From Rhynchopus sp. YZ270_cl-10 (taxonomy: Eukaryota > Euglenozoa > Diplonemea > Diplonemida > Diplonemidae), in assembly GCA_964035575.1 (NCBI GenBank), contig OZ037867.1, forward strand, positions 62,001-126,000: a stretch of 64,000 bases of DNA, read 5' to 3'. Made by a program: the position numbers and the translations under genes. Of this stretch, positions 19,509-30,582 are shown one piece after another. The notes beneath the pieces are model-generated. The model was given only the letters and a program-made list of their open reading frames with translations, searched no databases and was not told the origin of the DNA. How positions within the stretch are numbered: the stretch's first letter is position 1; every line of letters starts with the position of its first letter.

Positions 19509-20687
19509 TTACAACGAAGCATAATCTATAAACGGCGGGACATCATTGTGGAGCGAGCAGGAATAGGGGTCTGATGGGTGCGGTGGGAGGCTTGTTGCGA
19601 AGGTGTTGTGCGTGCGCAGTGGGGACTGCGTCAGGGTACGATGTGCCATGACCTTGCCGTGTACACCTTGGAATATGGTCACATCACTGCAGGACACTGG
19701 AGACACTGGAGACGGGTCGATCTCAATCAATGCCGCAAGCTTTTCCTTGCTTGCCGCCAGCTGCCCCTCAATCACCGCAGCAGCCTCTTGCGATGCACCC
19801 AACACATCATCTAGACCCGCCATCACAGCATGCTCACGTATCCGTGCCCCCTTCTTCACGGTACACCACTCTACCATCATTTCACCCCATCTCACTGAAA
19901 TCTCCTGTACGGAGCACTGTGGGAAGGTCTTGTGCAACTCATCGCATACCAGACGCAGTCCTTCGTAGGGGTGTTCTGTCTGCAGGCGTCCTGCTAGCTC
20001 GCGGCAGCGTTCCAGGTGTTTGTCTTCTAGCGCTGCGGCGAATTCGAGTTGAAGCTTTTCCCGCTTCAAATCATTCATTTCCTCCGGCCGGATTGTCTCT
20101 GTGGCGAACCACCCCAGCTCCTGCAAGCATCGCGTCGTCTGGTCGAGACGCAGCAGACCCTTCGCAACCATCGCATTGAAGTGATGCCTCAACATCTGCT
20201 CTTCCCCAAACCGGAGGGACAGCAGCACCCCCTTAGGGTTCGGCTGTGCACAGGCGATGTGGATCTGGTGTGCGTGCACCCTGAGGAGTGCGGAGACATC
20301 TGCCTTCAACGCGTCATGCAGCAACCGAGTGCACGTTGGCGACAGTGCTGTGTACCATTCAAAGTCCACCTGGGGGACCAGCATCGAGCTCACCCCACTC
20401 TGCGCCTGAGGAGGTTTGGGGAGCGCAGTGGACAGATTCTGCGTCGGGATACGTATGGGTACAGGAATGTCCAACGGCACAGTAACCGCGGTCACAGAAG
20501 CTGCGACCGTGGCAGCGCTTGGCTCTGACAGCAACCCCTCATCGATGGCGGGGACCTGGTACAACGACCCTGTGCTGGTGGGTGCGCTTACCGCTAGGTC
20601 CGCATGGGTGTCATATGGTATGCGATGTGCAGCGCTGCCATCCGGGGCATGGATACGACCCGGTGGGGACAGCATCTCTTGCACCAT
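19509..20687 (-). CDS. Unknown protein with an alpha/beta module
   Basis: The 392-residue single exon starts MVQEMLSPPGRIHAPDGS. The first 100 residues are Ala/Pro/Thr-rich and probably disordered. A segment at about 118-160 (LLHDALKADVSALLRVHAHQ then VLLSLRF) has a helix-then-strand pattern like the small alpha/beta repeats common in kinetoplastid cytoskeletal proteins, but this resemblance is by eye. Residues about 165-310 are helical (LQLEFAAALEDKHLERCREL; IEGQLAASKEKLAALIE). No catalytic motif is seen. It could be cytoskeletal. Confidence 0.6.
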   Translation of the reverse strand: MVQEMLSPPGRIHAPDGSAAHRIPYDTHADLAVSAPTSTGSLYQVPAIDEGLLSEPSAATVAASVTAVTVPLDIPVPIRIPTQNLSTALPKPPQAQSGVSSMLVPQVDFEWYTALSPTCTRLLHDALKADVSALLRVHAHQIHIACAQPNPKGVLLSLRFGEEQMLRHHFNAMVAKGLLRLDQTTRCLQELGWFATETIRPEEMNDLKREKLQLEFAAALEDKHLERCRELAGRLQTEHPYEGLRLVCDELHKTFPQCSVQEISVRWGEMMVEWCTVKKGARIREHAVMAGLDDVLGASQEAAAVIEGQLAASKEKLAALIEIDPSPVSPVSCSDVTIFQGVHGKVMAHRTLTQSPLRTHNTFATSLPPHPSDPYSCSLHNDVPPFIDYASL

Positions 20688-21141
20688 AGTGTGTAGCAGT
20701 GTTTGCTCTGAATTGTGTGAAGGTGGGATAAAGCCGTGGTATTGGAGATGGTTGAAGGGAAAGGTGTGGGGTTTTTTCTACTATACTTTGCCTTTTGTAT
20801 TGTCGGAAAAAATGAATTGATAACAGGGTAGGTATACGTCCACGGCTTTGTGTGTTTTTGCATTCCGTTTTTGTGTATGGTCTCTGGACAACCTTTTTGT
20901 CTTTTTTTTGTGCCGTGGTCGCCCCTACCCCCACCACCCAACCCCAACCCACTGATGCATGATATAAAAAAAAACTTGAAAAAAAACCCCCCCCACCCGC
21001 CCCAAGAGAGCAGGTTCTGAAGGATAGGAGATGACGGGGGTTTTTTTGAGGGGTGAAGAACATGGACGCTGCAGACGGCGTCTGCAAACGGGACCCGTCT
21101 TGTTGTGAAGCAGGTGAAGAACGTCTTTAATCTGCACCAAA
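20688..21141. other. Spacer, nothing recognised
   Basis: Contains C- and A-rich runs near 20985-21000 and T-rich tracts; no gene, RNA or repeat family is recognised. Confidence 0.5.
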
Positions 21142-24100
21142 CTAATGACCACCCTTCTTGTACTTGAACTTGATGTTCCTCTTTTTGCCGACAGCCATCC
21201 TCTTCTTCTTCTGCCCACCGGTCTCGTATTTGCGTGACTGGACACCACGGGAGCGCATGACCATCTGCGCCAGCTTGCCCTTCTTCTTCTGCTGGTTGGT
21301 GGTACCACCTGCCTTCTTCTGCACCTTCGTCTTTGCCTTGAAGCTGCCACGAAGCGCCTCGGTGGTGGCACGACGCTCCATCGCATCTCTGTGCCTCTTC
21401 CGCACACTGTACGCCTCAAGCATATCGGTCGTGACCTTGCCCTCGTCTGCGTCCTCCTCCTCGTCTCTCTTGCGCTTCCGGCTTTTCTTGCTGTGGTGTT
21501 GAAGTGTGGTGTGTCGAGTGTAAGGTGAAATGAACAAAGGAATAGAAACGGATTAATGAAGCCTAAGCTCACAGGATGGATCCTAGACCCAGGACGCTAA
21601 CGAGCAGACTGCATTTTGACATGTGCTTCGAAAAGCGTTTGCCGTGACAACGTCGTAGGGGAGCTCATCTGGAAATGGCTCGGAAGTCGGCTGCAGGATT
21701 GTAAAGAGCGTTGGGGATCCTCAAGGGAATATGCATTGCGTTGGGACGCTAACGCTGCAGCGTGCAGCTTGAGCTGCAAGAAGGAGAGTACGCAGAGAAG
21801 GCGTCCTCAGGGAAAGGCTGCATGAGTCCTTCCGCGAGGCACCGCACACAACACAACGTTGAGTTTCCGAGCTCGACTCCCTCGATGAGGTTTTTACATG
21901 GCATGACAACCATATGCCTATGGACGACGTGAAGTATGGATTATATGTTTCCAGGGAAACTGAAAAGACTAGCTTTGGAAGACCGAAGATCCTCTCCAGC
22001 AAGGAACTTGTTTGGGCCATCCAACTCAAGCGAGAGGATGGTTGCAAGCTTCCTCTTCACCTGGACCCCAAAGGAAAACTGCTCTTTCCGGCCAACGCCG
22101 AGCATTCCCTCAACTTTGTTCCGTTCTCCACAAATGACAAACGTCTCCACAGTGTACTCAAGCCTCTCCAGGGGGAAGCGTGCTCGCATCCAAGGAAGTC
22201 GACGACCAGGTTTCGAAGGTGGGTGTTGTGATAAAAAAGTGAGTAAGGGTGTTGGTTGTGGCCATACGCGCCGTTGCTGCCTTGCTCCTGCTTCAGACGC
22301 TCGAGGATCTGGAAGTCGCGTGGTGTCAGGAACTTTGTCTCCATAAGCTTGCCGTCGCCGATTTTGATCAGTTTTCGTGCCTCTGCGTTGGCAAGGTCCT
22401 CACGTGTTACGGGCTCGCCTGCAGTCAGGTCTTCTTTCACCTGTGGGTATTGAGCGTTGAGGGGGATGCGATGCTTCTGCAAAGCTTTCATACCATGTCC
22501 TCCTCCTCACCCTCTTCCTCCATGGACTCGTCGTCCTCACCCTCCTCCCCCTCCTCACCGTCCTCGCTGCACTCCTCCCACTCCTCGGCATCGAAGGAGC
22601 CCTCCTCACCCTCCTTGCCTTCGCCGTCGCTCTCGCTGACAGAGACCTGAAGGTGTGTGTCGTGATGTGTAAATGATGAATAGCACAAATAGCATACCCA
22701 CGAGCCCTCAAGCGAGCTGGACCCGTCATCGGACGACTCGTCGGCACTCCATTGTTCGTCCATCTTCTCGCGACGCTTGCCGTCACGCTCCTCTCTGTCC
22801 TTGATGCGATCTTGCTGATCCAGGTAGTAGTTCTCAAGGAGCTCGAGGCCCTCGATCTCGCCATCCTGTGTGGCGTGCCCAAAGCCCTTAGCCTTCTTCT
22901 CAAGGTCGGCGTTGCGTCCACGGTCCTTGCGGGAGAGCATCTCAGGCTGCAGCTCGCGGAAGAGCTGGATCATACCACGACTCGCCATGACAACACCCTT
23001 GTCCTTCTTGAAGCGCTTGTACTGCGCAATGTCCTGCAGCAGGTCTTCCGTCATCACCAGAGGCTGGCGCCTGCAGATCTCTCTGATGGTGTTGATACCC
23101 ACGGTGATGGCGTCTGGGCTTGCACGGTCTGAGACGAAGTGGTTGGCGATGGTCATGAGCAGCGAGTGTAGCGACTCTGGCGGGATGAGGTCGTGCACTG
23201 CCTGCGACGCCCACGCCATGATGTACGTAACGTGCTGCTGGTGCGGCTCCATGTAGCGCTGGATGTACGGGTAGTAGTTGAGAAGGATCAGCTTGTGGGT
23301 GTGCACCAGCAGCGAGATGACCCCCATGTGCAGCATGCGGACGTTGAAACGCTCCTTCGTCTTCTGCAACTGTGTCAGCAGCTTCTCGGCAAAGCCCTGC
23401 GGGTCGTTGAGCACCTCGTACGGCTTGAACACCGAGTGGAAATGCTGGTCCTTCTCGCGCCGCTTCTTGCTGACACGCTCCTTCAGCTTGTCGGATGTCG
23501 TTTTCCGCTTCTTCGTTTTCTTCGCGTAGTTGCGCTGCTTCTTGTTGGGTGCCTCCTCCTCCTCCTCAGACTCGTCTTTGTCCTCCTGGTCCTTGGGGAA
23601 CTGCCCCATCATAAAGCGGAGGGACATCGACAGCACCTTCGTGTGCTTCGAGAAGCAGGCCTGCGAGATGACGTTCACGATTCTGTCGTCGGTCCAGATC
23701 TGCCTTCTGTAGAGGTCGATGATGACCCACAGTGCGTGGCGTCCTGCCACTGCGTCGTCCTCCTGCACTACCTTGTACATGTAGTTCTGGAGCTGTTTGT
23801 TGACGTGGGGGTCCTTCTTCTTTGCGTTCATCTTCTTGATGTCGCGCACAATGTGGGACAGCAGGAGCTCTCTCAGATCCCTGTCCTGGATCTTGAAGAG
23901 ACGGAAGTACAGTGGCAGGACGTCCTTCGGCTCGACGTACTGACGCGACCGCAGCAGACACAGCGCCTGCACCATGCAGTACCGCAGGTTCCTCTCAATG
24001 ACGTCTTTGTGCTTCTCAAGGATGTCGAGCAGCGCGTTCGGGAACATGCGTGCCTCCTCCTTGTAGAGGGGGCTCACGTGCGAGAGGAAGTTGATCACCT

Positions 24101-24290
24101 CGCAGAGGTCCTTGTTCGGGCCGGACGGTGTCAGCTGGAACAGCTTCACCTTCGACTCGAAGTGGCGCAGCTGTAGGAACACATCGTCCTTGTAGCCATC
24201 CGGGTCGCGTTTGACCTTGTCCTGCAGCTGCAGCAGTGTGCCCTGGAACGACTTGTTAGCGTCCAGGACACCTCCCTGCTTGGAGGACAT
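21142..24290 (-). CDS. SDA1: SDA1 ribosome-biogenesis protein, four exons
   Basis: Exons on the minus strand: 24290-22698, 22646-22494, 22440-22268 and 21490-21142, for 755 residues. The introns are 51, 53 and 777 nt, starting GTATGC, GTATGA and GTATGG, all ending CAG and all keeping frame. The ATG follows a CCCCCCTACAG acceptor by two bases. The N-terminal two thirds match SDA1/SDAD1, including LRHFESKVKLFQLTPSGPN, a HPYIQRYM-like NYYPYIQRYMEPHQ and VGINTIREICRRQP. An acidic stretch follows. The C-terminal exons supply METKFLTPRDFQILERL (the family's LTPEDF segment) and a Lys-rich tail ending KFKYKKGGH. SDA1 acts in 60S subunit maturation and export in the nucleus. The very long third intron is abnormal for this window and carries a decayed coding segment. 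Confidence 0.92.
21597..22236 (-). pseudogene. Decayed coding relic inside SDA1 intron 3, family unknown
   Basis: Within the 777-nt intron, one minus-strand frame reads as protein over about 560 bases with two interruptions. Protein-like parts include TVETFVICGERNKVEGMLG, KRKLATILSLELDGPNKFLA and NLIEGVELGNSTLCC. The base composition is coding-like, unlike normal introns here. The plus strand is also open for 105 codons at 21914-22231, but the minus frame looks more natural. It may be a broken host gene copy or transposon fragment; no family is recognised. Confidence 0.45.
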
Positions 24291-24931
24291 CTCTGTAGGG
24301 GGGAGGAAGAAACTCCCCTCGTGTAGTGTGTTCTGCTGTGTTGTGTGGGTGATTGCATGGGGGGAGGGAGGTGAACATAAAACCACGACACGGCATCAGC
24401 AAGAAGGCGTCAGAGGAGGGGCACATTGTGCTACTCTGAAAGGTACAAAAAACAAGAATGCGTTGTTAACCAAGGCGTGGTATATGCATCGCTTATGAGC
24501 TTTGGGTTGATGGAGGCATTGCTGTGCTGTTCTCGCAGCTCTTTTGTGGGAGAAAATAATTGGAAGAAAATCACAAAAAAAATACGCTTTTTTTTGAACC
24601 TGGAACGAGGTTGGTGCACACCAAGAAAAGGCCAAAACAAAAACACTATAACGATGATACTAAGCCTCTCTGTGCCTAGTCATCGGGGGTAAACCCCCGC
24701 ATCTAAAATATATCAAGTAAAGCGTGTTCGCCTTTTGGATAAAATCGATCGGCACACAGACCCCCCCACGTTTTGCTACATAACTATAGCATGGAAATTG
24801 TCACAAGAACTGTTTTCGCCACTAAAAATGAAACTAAAAATGACGACAGCTTCTCTGGACCCAAAAATAAAAAAAAAATAAAAACAAAACACAATGTATC
24901 ACAACGAAGCATCACCCAAAGCGGGCTTTCT
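24291..24931. other. Spacer with one diverged hairpin-repeat copy
   Basis: No gene is seen. ACTAAGCCTCTCTGTGCCTA at about 24659-24678 is a diverged copy of the family 1 hairpin repeat. Confidence 0.5.
24293..24312 (-). promoter_or_regulatory. Probable trans-splice acceptor of SDA1
   Basis: On the minus strand a C/T-only tract ends in CTACAG two bases before AGATG of the SDA1 start. No cis donor is seen upstream, so spliced-leader addition is the simplest reading. Confidence 0.5.
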
Positions 24932-27900
24932 TCACTTTTTCCTCCGTTGGGCCATTAGCCCTGTCTCGCCTGCAGGAAAGCTACCTCCCGACTTCTCAAC
25001 ACCATCCGCTGTCTTGTCCAGCAATGCACGCGTCATTGATTTCTGCATGGGAGGAGGTGTGTCAGTTTTCACCATTTTTTCTCTACTAATTTACCCCCCA
25101 AAAAAAAAAAGGTTTGTTGAGATTGCGTTTTCCACCAAAAAAAGCAAAATGGCATACCGGCAACTGCTCTGTCATGCACTTCGGACACCCCTGGGGCAAC
25201 ACCCTACACGTCCCCTCCGCCACCTGCTTCGCCACATGCTTCAACACGGACGATGTCACCGGACAGCCCCCCTCTTGAATATCCGCAATCTTCTTCACAT
25301 ACTTTGCCACTGCCATTGGCGCATGCCCACACGTAAAGAAGATGGTGTCTTTACCTGATGCCTTTGCCTGCTTTAGGATGTCCCCTGGAATGGGAATGGC
25401 ACGTGACATTTGTTCGTATTCGCGCACCTCTGCTGCAACCTGGTCTGTACCCAGCTGATCCCTCATGAGAGCAAGCCTGTACGACACAGGAAGCACCTCT
25501 GTGAGGGACGGTGTGCGCAGCAGCACCTCTCGCATGTCCTCAGCTGCGTCCACATCCTTCAATGTGTCAACAAGGTGTGCAGAGGAGAGCTGCAGTGCCT
25601 GGTAGAAGGCGAGGGTGATGCGGAGGACACGTCTGCGTACCGTGCTGTCCACTGCTTCGGTGAGGACTGTGTGGAGGAGGTCAGCGGAGAGGGACGCCAT
25701 TCTGTCGTGATTGTCGTGTGTATCGCTGTGTGTGTCGCCTCCGTAACGTCGTTGCAGCCACATCAAAAAGTAGACAACTGCAGCAGAGTGGTCGCCCTCC
25801 ACCAACGCCGCTTCTGATACCACACGTAGTCTGCCTGTCGCTGTTGCATGGCGTCGCATGAACGTACCCCACTCCTTCCCTTTGAGGAGATCGCAGGCTT
25901 CTTGGTCCACATCGTCTGCAGCTTGGACGTTGCCTTTCATCTCTGTAACCTCTGCCAAACGAAGCAATGCGAGCACAGCCTGCTCCACAGCCACTTCTGA
26001 TAAAGACACAAATGTCCGTCGCAGTAGAGCTGCCTTGGTGCACGTCATCACTAATGGACCGATTTCTGGCAGATAACTCAGAGATCCCGACGCAACCGCA
26101 GATGTGGTCAGCAGGAGACGAGAATGGTTCGACAGCGCACTCAGAAACGGGGTATGCCCCAGGATAGTCGCAGCGTGTGTCGAGGCGATGCGTTCGATGC
26201 TTGCGGGGGGCAGTCTATAGCAGCCTTGGTCCAAGAGGAGCTGGAGGGTTTGGGGGATGAGGGCCTCGGTGTCGGCGAGGAGGAGGGCCCTTTCGACCAT
26301 GCCTGCGGTGCAGAGGGTGGCGATGATGTGCGTGGCGTCGGCAGGGTCGGTGGCGGCGATGGCGGTGGAGAGGGCAAGGATGGGGTCGGGGACGGGCTCG
26401 TTGTCGGCAAGCTGGAGATGGGTGGTGTCAATGATGGTGTCGTCGTCGTATGTCTTTGCTGTGCTTGCGTCGTTCGCAGATGCCGCAGTTGCATGCGCAG
26501 AGGCGCGTGTGGAAGGAGCAAACCCCACCCCCCTCGATCGCCCCGCATCCAACCCACGTAGTCCTGCGTGTCGCCCCGTCACGCTCTTCACGCTGCTGCA
26601 GCTCCGGCTCGCGTTGTCGTCGCTCTCCAGAGAAATCTCGCTCATTCTTGAAAGACTTTGCGCCAATTCAGGTCTCGGTGCAGAAAGCTGTGCAAACCGC
26701 GGAACACACAAAATGCTCTGCATTGCGGAGTAGAACAGTGCGGTGTTGAGACCTTGGTAGCCCAGCTTGATGTACGTCGCAACGTGTTTGAGCACATCGT
26801 CTTGGTTGCCGTACTTGGTCAGGCGTTTGAGGTAGTCGAGTGGACGCATATCGACGCGCTTGTAGAGCTGCAGTGCCCACTTCATGTTGCGTGACCTGCA
26901 CACGTGGGCCACTTCTTCGTAGAGGGCGACGATGTCGAGCTGGAAGGCCTTTGCCAAGGACTCTGCATGGTGCAGGAGGCGGTTCGCCGCAGTGTCCTCC
27001 TGCTCGCGCACGCCGTACAGGAGTGTCGCCTTGAAGAGGTCCTCAGGGCGTCCGTCAGGCTGCAGCTCGTACACAGAGCAGTCCGTCCACACGAGGACAC
27101 CCTCCGCAGGGAGGCTGTCGTAGCTGTGCGGGCAGCGCCCACTGCTTGCAAACCCCTGCACCCTTTCATAGGGCAGCAGCAGCTCCTGCAGCACGCTGGT
27201 GTCCAGCCCAAGACGTGCACGGCTCTTCGCCACCGCAGTCGCCGCATAACGAGACAGCACTGCCACCTTCTGGTGTCCGTTGTGCACATGCGCATACAGA
27301 ATAGTCCCGGAGGTCATGTGCACATGGGTCGCACCCGGTCCTACATGGTAAGCGTACAGAGGATTCCACATTGCCCCTGCAGTGATGCTCGCGGGGTAGC
27401 ACATTACCTGGAGGGTGGTGTGTGGGGATGGGGTGGGCAATGAGAATGGGATACCTCCTGGCTCGCAGGGCGGAAGGAGACAATGCCGTCTTTACCGCGC
27501 CCGAGGGGGCCGGCCCAGATCTGTCCTTGGTCATCCCCTGCGTTGAGGGGGGGCAGCGCCACCTGTTGGTAAGTACGAGATTTCAAAAAAATCCATTTTT
27601 TCCTCCCGACATACCGGCTCATAGGGCGGCAGGCTTACTGCTGGGGGCACCGGAGTGTGCGGTGCGGTTTGTACGTCATGCGGCTGGGTTATGTCGTGCC
27701 AGGGCTCTCCTGGGGTTTCTCTGTGTTCAAGGAGGATCGCACAGAAGTGCTCTGTGAGGTCTGTGTCGCCCATCCCACGCCTGCCACGGAGGAGCAGGTA
27801 GGTGGCCGAGGTGTCTTGGCTGAGATGGAGTGCGTGCGGACGGAGTGGGATTGGAATGCACCGACGCTCCACCTTCGCCTCCAGGTCTACGACCACCACA

Positions 27901-28550
27901 AACCCACCACTGCACGCACACACCGCACAGTCTCCCCCACGCACCCCACGCCACCACACCGCACCCACCAACGCCCCCACCGACACCTGATCTCTCCCCT
28001 TTGTCCTCTGCAGCTCCAAACAGAAGACCTTAACTATCTCCTTCTTCGCCGCCACCTCATTTGCATGCGACTCTGGCGGCTTCAAAAACGTTAGCAAAGA
28101 CGGAACACTTGGGTGGTCAATACCCTGCCCAGGCAAGCTTGGAAACAGCAGTGCAGAGACCGGAACCGTATAAATCGACCCATCGTGGCAGGCAACAAGC
28201 AATGTCGTTCCCTCTGTATTCAACGCTGTTGACGCAATCTGAATATTTCTATCACTAAAATGCGAGCTCGCACGCACTATCCCACCAGAGGGGTGTCTCG
28301 CCTTCCCAGTAATTCTCAGATATTCTGACGCATTCCCCACAAAGCGCAGGATTAGACCACTATTCGCACAACGCACCACCGTCACCGTATACTCATCTGT
28401 CGCGCGGGTCTCCACTGCCACAATACGGTTATGCGCAGACTCCGAAGAACCTGACCCCACTACTGACGACACAGCTGACGGCGACACCCCCAGCACCTTC
28501 ACCGCTTTGTACAGAGGATACCATAGTCGACTCTGCCCGTCACCGCCCAT
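24932..28550 (-). CDS. Beta-propeller/alpha-solenoid protein with C-terminal zinc motif, four exons
   Basis: Exons: 28550-27615, 27562-27455, 27407-25158 and 25042-24932, giving 1134 residues. Introns are 52 nt (GTATGT), 47 nt (GTATCC) and 115 nt (GTATGC), all phase 0. The start is MGGDGQSRLWYPLYK. The first 400 or so residues carry spaced beta strands of propeller type (TTLLVACHDGSIYTV; GGFVVVVDLEAKVERRC). From about 440 the chain is helical in the manner of vesicle-trafficking solenoids (ALYEEVAHVCRSRNMKWALQ). Near the end FFTCGHAPMAV and LPQGCPKCM give a CxH..CxxC set like a degenerate RING finger. The layout recalls VPS/HPS-type tethering subunits, but no specific member is recognised; that placement is inference. 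Confidence 0.75.
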
Positions 28551-28830
28551 TGCGCATACTTTCGTGGTGTTGTGTGGGAGAGCAGAAGAGAGTGGAAGAA
28601 GGGCAGATGGGAGGGACCACGATGGAAATGAGGGGGTATGTGTGTTGTGTTGTGTATTCGGGGTCCTGGAGAAGTGGAATGTGCAGGAGGGGAGGAAGGG
28701 AGGAAAGGTGTCAGGAAAATGCAAAAAGAAGGCAGGGGGTGTCTTTGAGGTAAGAGTGAAGTGAATCTCTGTTTTTTGTGGGGAAAAAAACGAGGTGTAA
28801 ACCCCTTTTTTCCTCAAATAAAATGAAAAC

Positions 28831-30582
28831 CTATAGCATGACAACAAGTGGCCCACAACCTTTCCACTCTTCAAGCTCAGTGGCCAGCTTTTTGGACTTC
28901 TTTGTAGCCTCGCTGTGAGCGCTTGGGTAGGCTGGCTCGCCGTTCTTGAGGTAGCGCAGCACTGCCGTGTTGTAGTCCTGCCACATGGTCGCCTCCTCGG
29001 ATGCTGCAGCTGCTGCAGCGGCCGCCTCCCCACGCAAACTCCGCCTACTACCCGACACAACGACACGCGTCGTGGGCTGCACCTCAAACATCTCCATCAC
29101 CTCCCCACCACCACCACCACCACCACCCACCTTCTGCAGACACACCAGCCTCGGTATGGCACGCACTTTGTTCACACCCTGCGTTTCTCTGAAGAGCATT
29201 TGGTTGCCTACTACTGAATAGCCTAGTGCACACGCAGCACGCTCCAATGCACATGCCTCTTTATGCGTCCTCCCTACAGTAGAAAAGCGCCGCATCGTAT
29301 CACACCCGAGGTCCCCACAGTATGCATTCCCCGTGGCTATCCCGATGCTGAGTTCTGTGTAATAGGCTGCAGCGGCTGAGGTTGCCGCATGGCAGGCAGA
29401 GGACGCATGGCCAACACACTGCCGCAATGCATTGAACGAACACATGATGCGGTCACCAACGAACACATCCACCACCCCTCTCTCTAACCCCACTGAATGC
29501 ACAACGTGCTGCAGGATATCCCCAAATTGGGTCGCATATTCGAGATGACCTAAAGCAAGACTTTGCAACGTTCCCTTCACATTAACAACAACAAGCGTGC
29601 AAAGCGAGGAGGCGATGGGGTGCGCAGTAATAATTTTCGGGTCCATCTCAGCATCGGAGCAGTCTGAGAAGGAGTCTGCAGAGGGGAGGGTCGAAACGGT
29701 GAGCACGTCGTCGTTGTCGTGCCGACCTAGACAGCTGAGGGGGAGGTAGGGGAGAAACCCGCGGAGGCTGAGCTCCATGGTGGTGAGGGTAGCATGCATT
29801 TCCTCTGGGATGTGCCCTTCTGCATAGAGGAGCTGTTCCTGCACGCTTTCTAGGTCGTAAACAGCAAGAAGCTTGGTAATGCTTGCAACAGTGTCGATGG
29901 TGTGCTGCATGATGTTCTGTTCCTTCAGGACCTGATTCGAAAACCCTCTTGTCGCAAGAAAGTCCAGTACAAACACTAATACCCCCACCGAAACGTCCGT
30001 CAACACCATAGTAGATGACATCCTACAAGGCAGCTCCTCTTCTTTGCATCCACATGCTTCGTCGCACCATGCCACCCTAGCTGCTTGGGTAGGAAGCCCT
30101 GGAATGTCAAAAATACCTAATCGAAAGCCTCGTTCTAATGATACGACAATGACATACCCTACCGCCCCTGCTACGATTACAAAGGAAAGTCGATCAGGCA
30201 GGCGCAGTACCAACACCAAATCGACAATAGCAACAACCAAAGGGTATATGGTGGTATGCTGTATCACTGCTGACACATCCATTATCATGACAGTGCCAAG
30301 CATCACTGCGATGTACAGAATCAGGTTGGTTTGGCTAAGGGGGTATGGCGAAAAGACCCACCGCCACAGCAGCACCCCGTTGGCCGCCATATTGATGAGC
30401 ATAGCGACGTTGGCACTAAGAAGCTCGGCAAAACTCTCAGAGCGTGTCATGTACACAGCAATACTGACGAAGATGGCAGACAGGTTGGCAAAGACAAGAA
30501 TCTCCCGTTGCCGCTGCTCCCTGCGAGAGAGCGTCCCGTTTAAGGACATTCGTGAGGCATACCACCCCCATGCGGCAAGCAT
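28831..30582 (-). CDS. Multi-pass membrane protein with degenerate class III nucleotide cyclase domain
   Basis: The 583-residue single exon starts MLAAWGWYASRMSLNGTL. About five or six hydrophobic segments occupy residues 28-220 (for example ILVFANLSAIFVSIAVYM, VSVGVLVFVLDFL). A cyclase homology domain follows at about 320-480: the strand that normally carries the first metal Asp reads LVVVNVKG, with Asn in its place; the second-metal position looks kept in VFVGDRIMCSFNA; and LSIGIATGNAYCGDLGCD is strongly conserved. A Gly run and Ala run lie near 485 and 530. Loss of one metal ligand suggests weak or no catalysis, so it may be a regulatory pseudo-cyclase or heterodimer partner. Kinetoplastids have many single-pass cyclases; this one is multi-pass. 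Confidence 0.8.
   Translation of the reverse strand: MLAAWGWYASRMSLNGTLSRREQRQREILVFANLSAIFVSIAVYMTRSESFAELLSANVAMLINMAANGVLLWRWVFSPYPLSQTNLILYIAVMLGTVMIMDVSAVIQHTTIYPLVVAIVDLVLVLRLPDRLSFVIVAGAVGYVIVVSLERGFRLGIFDIPGLPTQAARVAWCDEACGCKEEELPCRMSSTMVLTDVSVGVLVFVLDFLATRGFSNQVLKEQNIMQHTIDTVASITKLLAVYDLESVQEQLLYAEGHIPEEMHATLTTMELSLRGFLPYLPLSCLGRHDNDDVLTVSTLPSADSFSDCSDAEMDPKIITAHPIASSLCTLVVVNVKGTLQSLALGHLEYATQFGDILQHVVHSVGLERGVVDVFVGDRIMCSFNALRQCVGHASSACHAATSAAAAYYTELSIGIATGNAYCGDLGCDTMRRFSTVGRTHKEACALERAACALGYSVVGNQMLFRETQGVNKVRAIPRLVCLQKVGGGGGGGGEVMEMFEVQPTTRVVVSGSRRSLRGEAAAAAAAASEEATMWQDYNTAVLRYLKNGEPAYPSAHSEATKKSKKLATELEEWKGCGPLVVML

Noticed and set aside
22477-22493. A 17-nt intron (GTATGAAAGCTTTGCAG) in SDA1 that would restore frame
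   Set aside because: A 53-nt intron from the same donor to a CCCACAG acceptor also restores frame and matches the size of the neighbouring intron.
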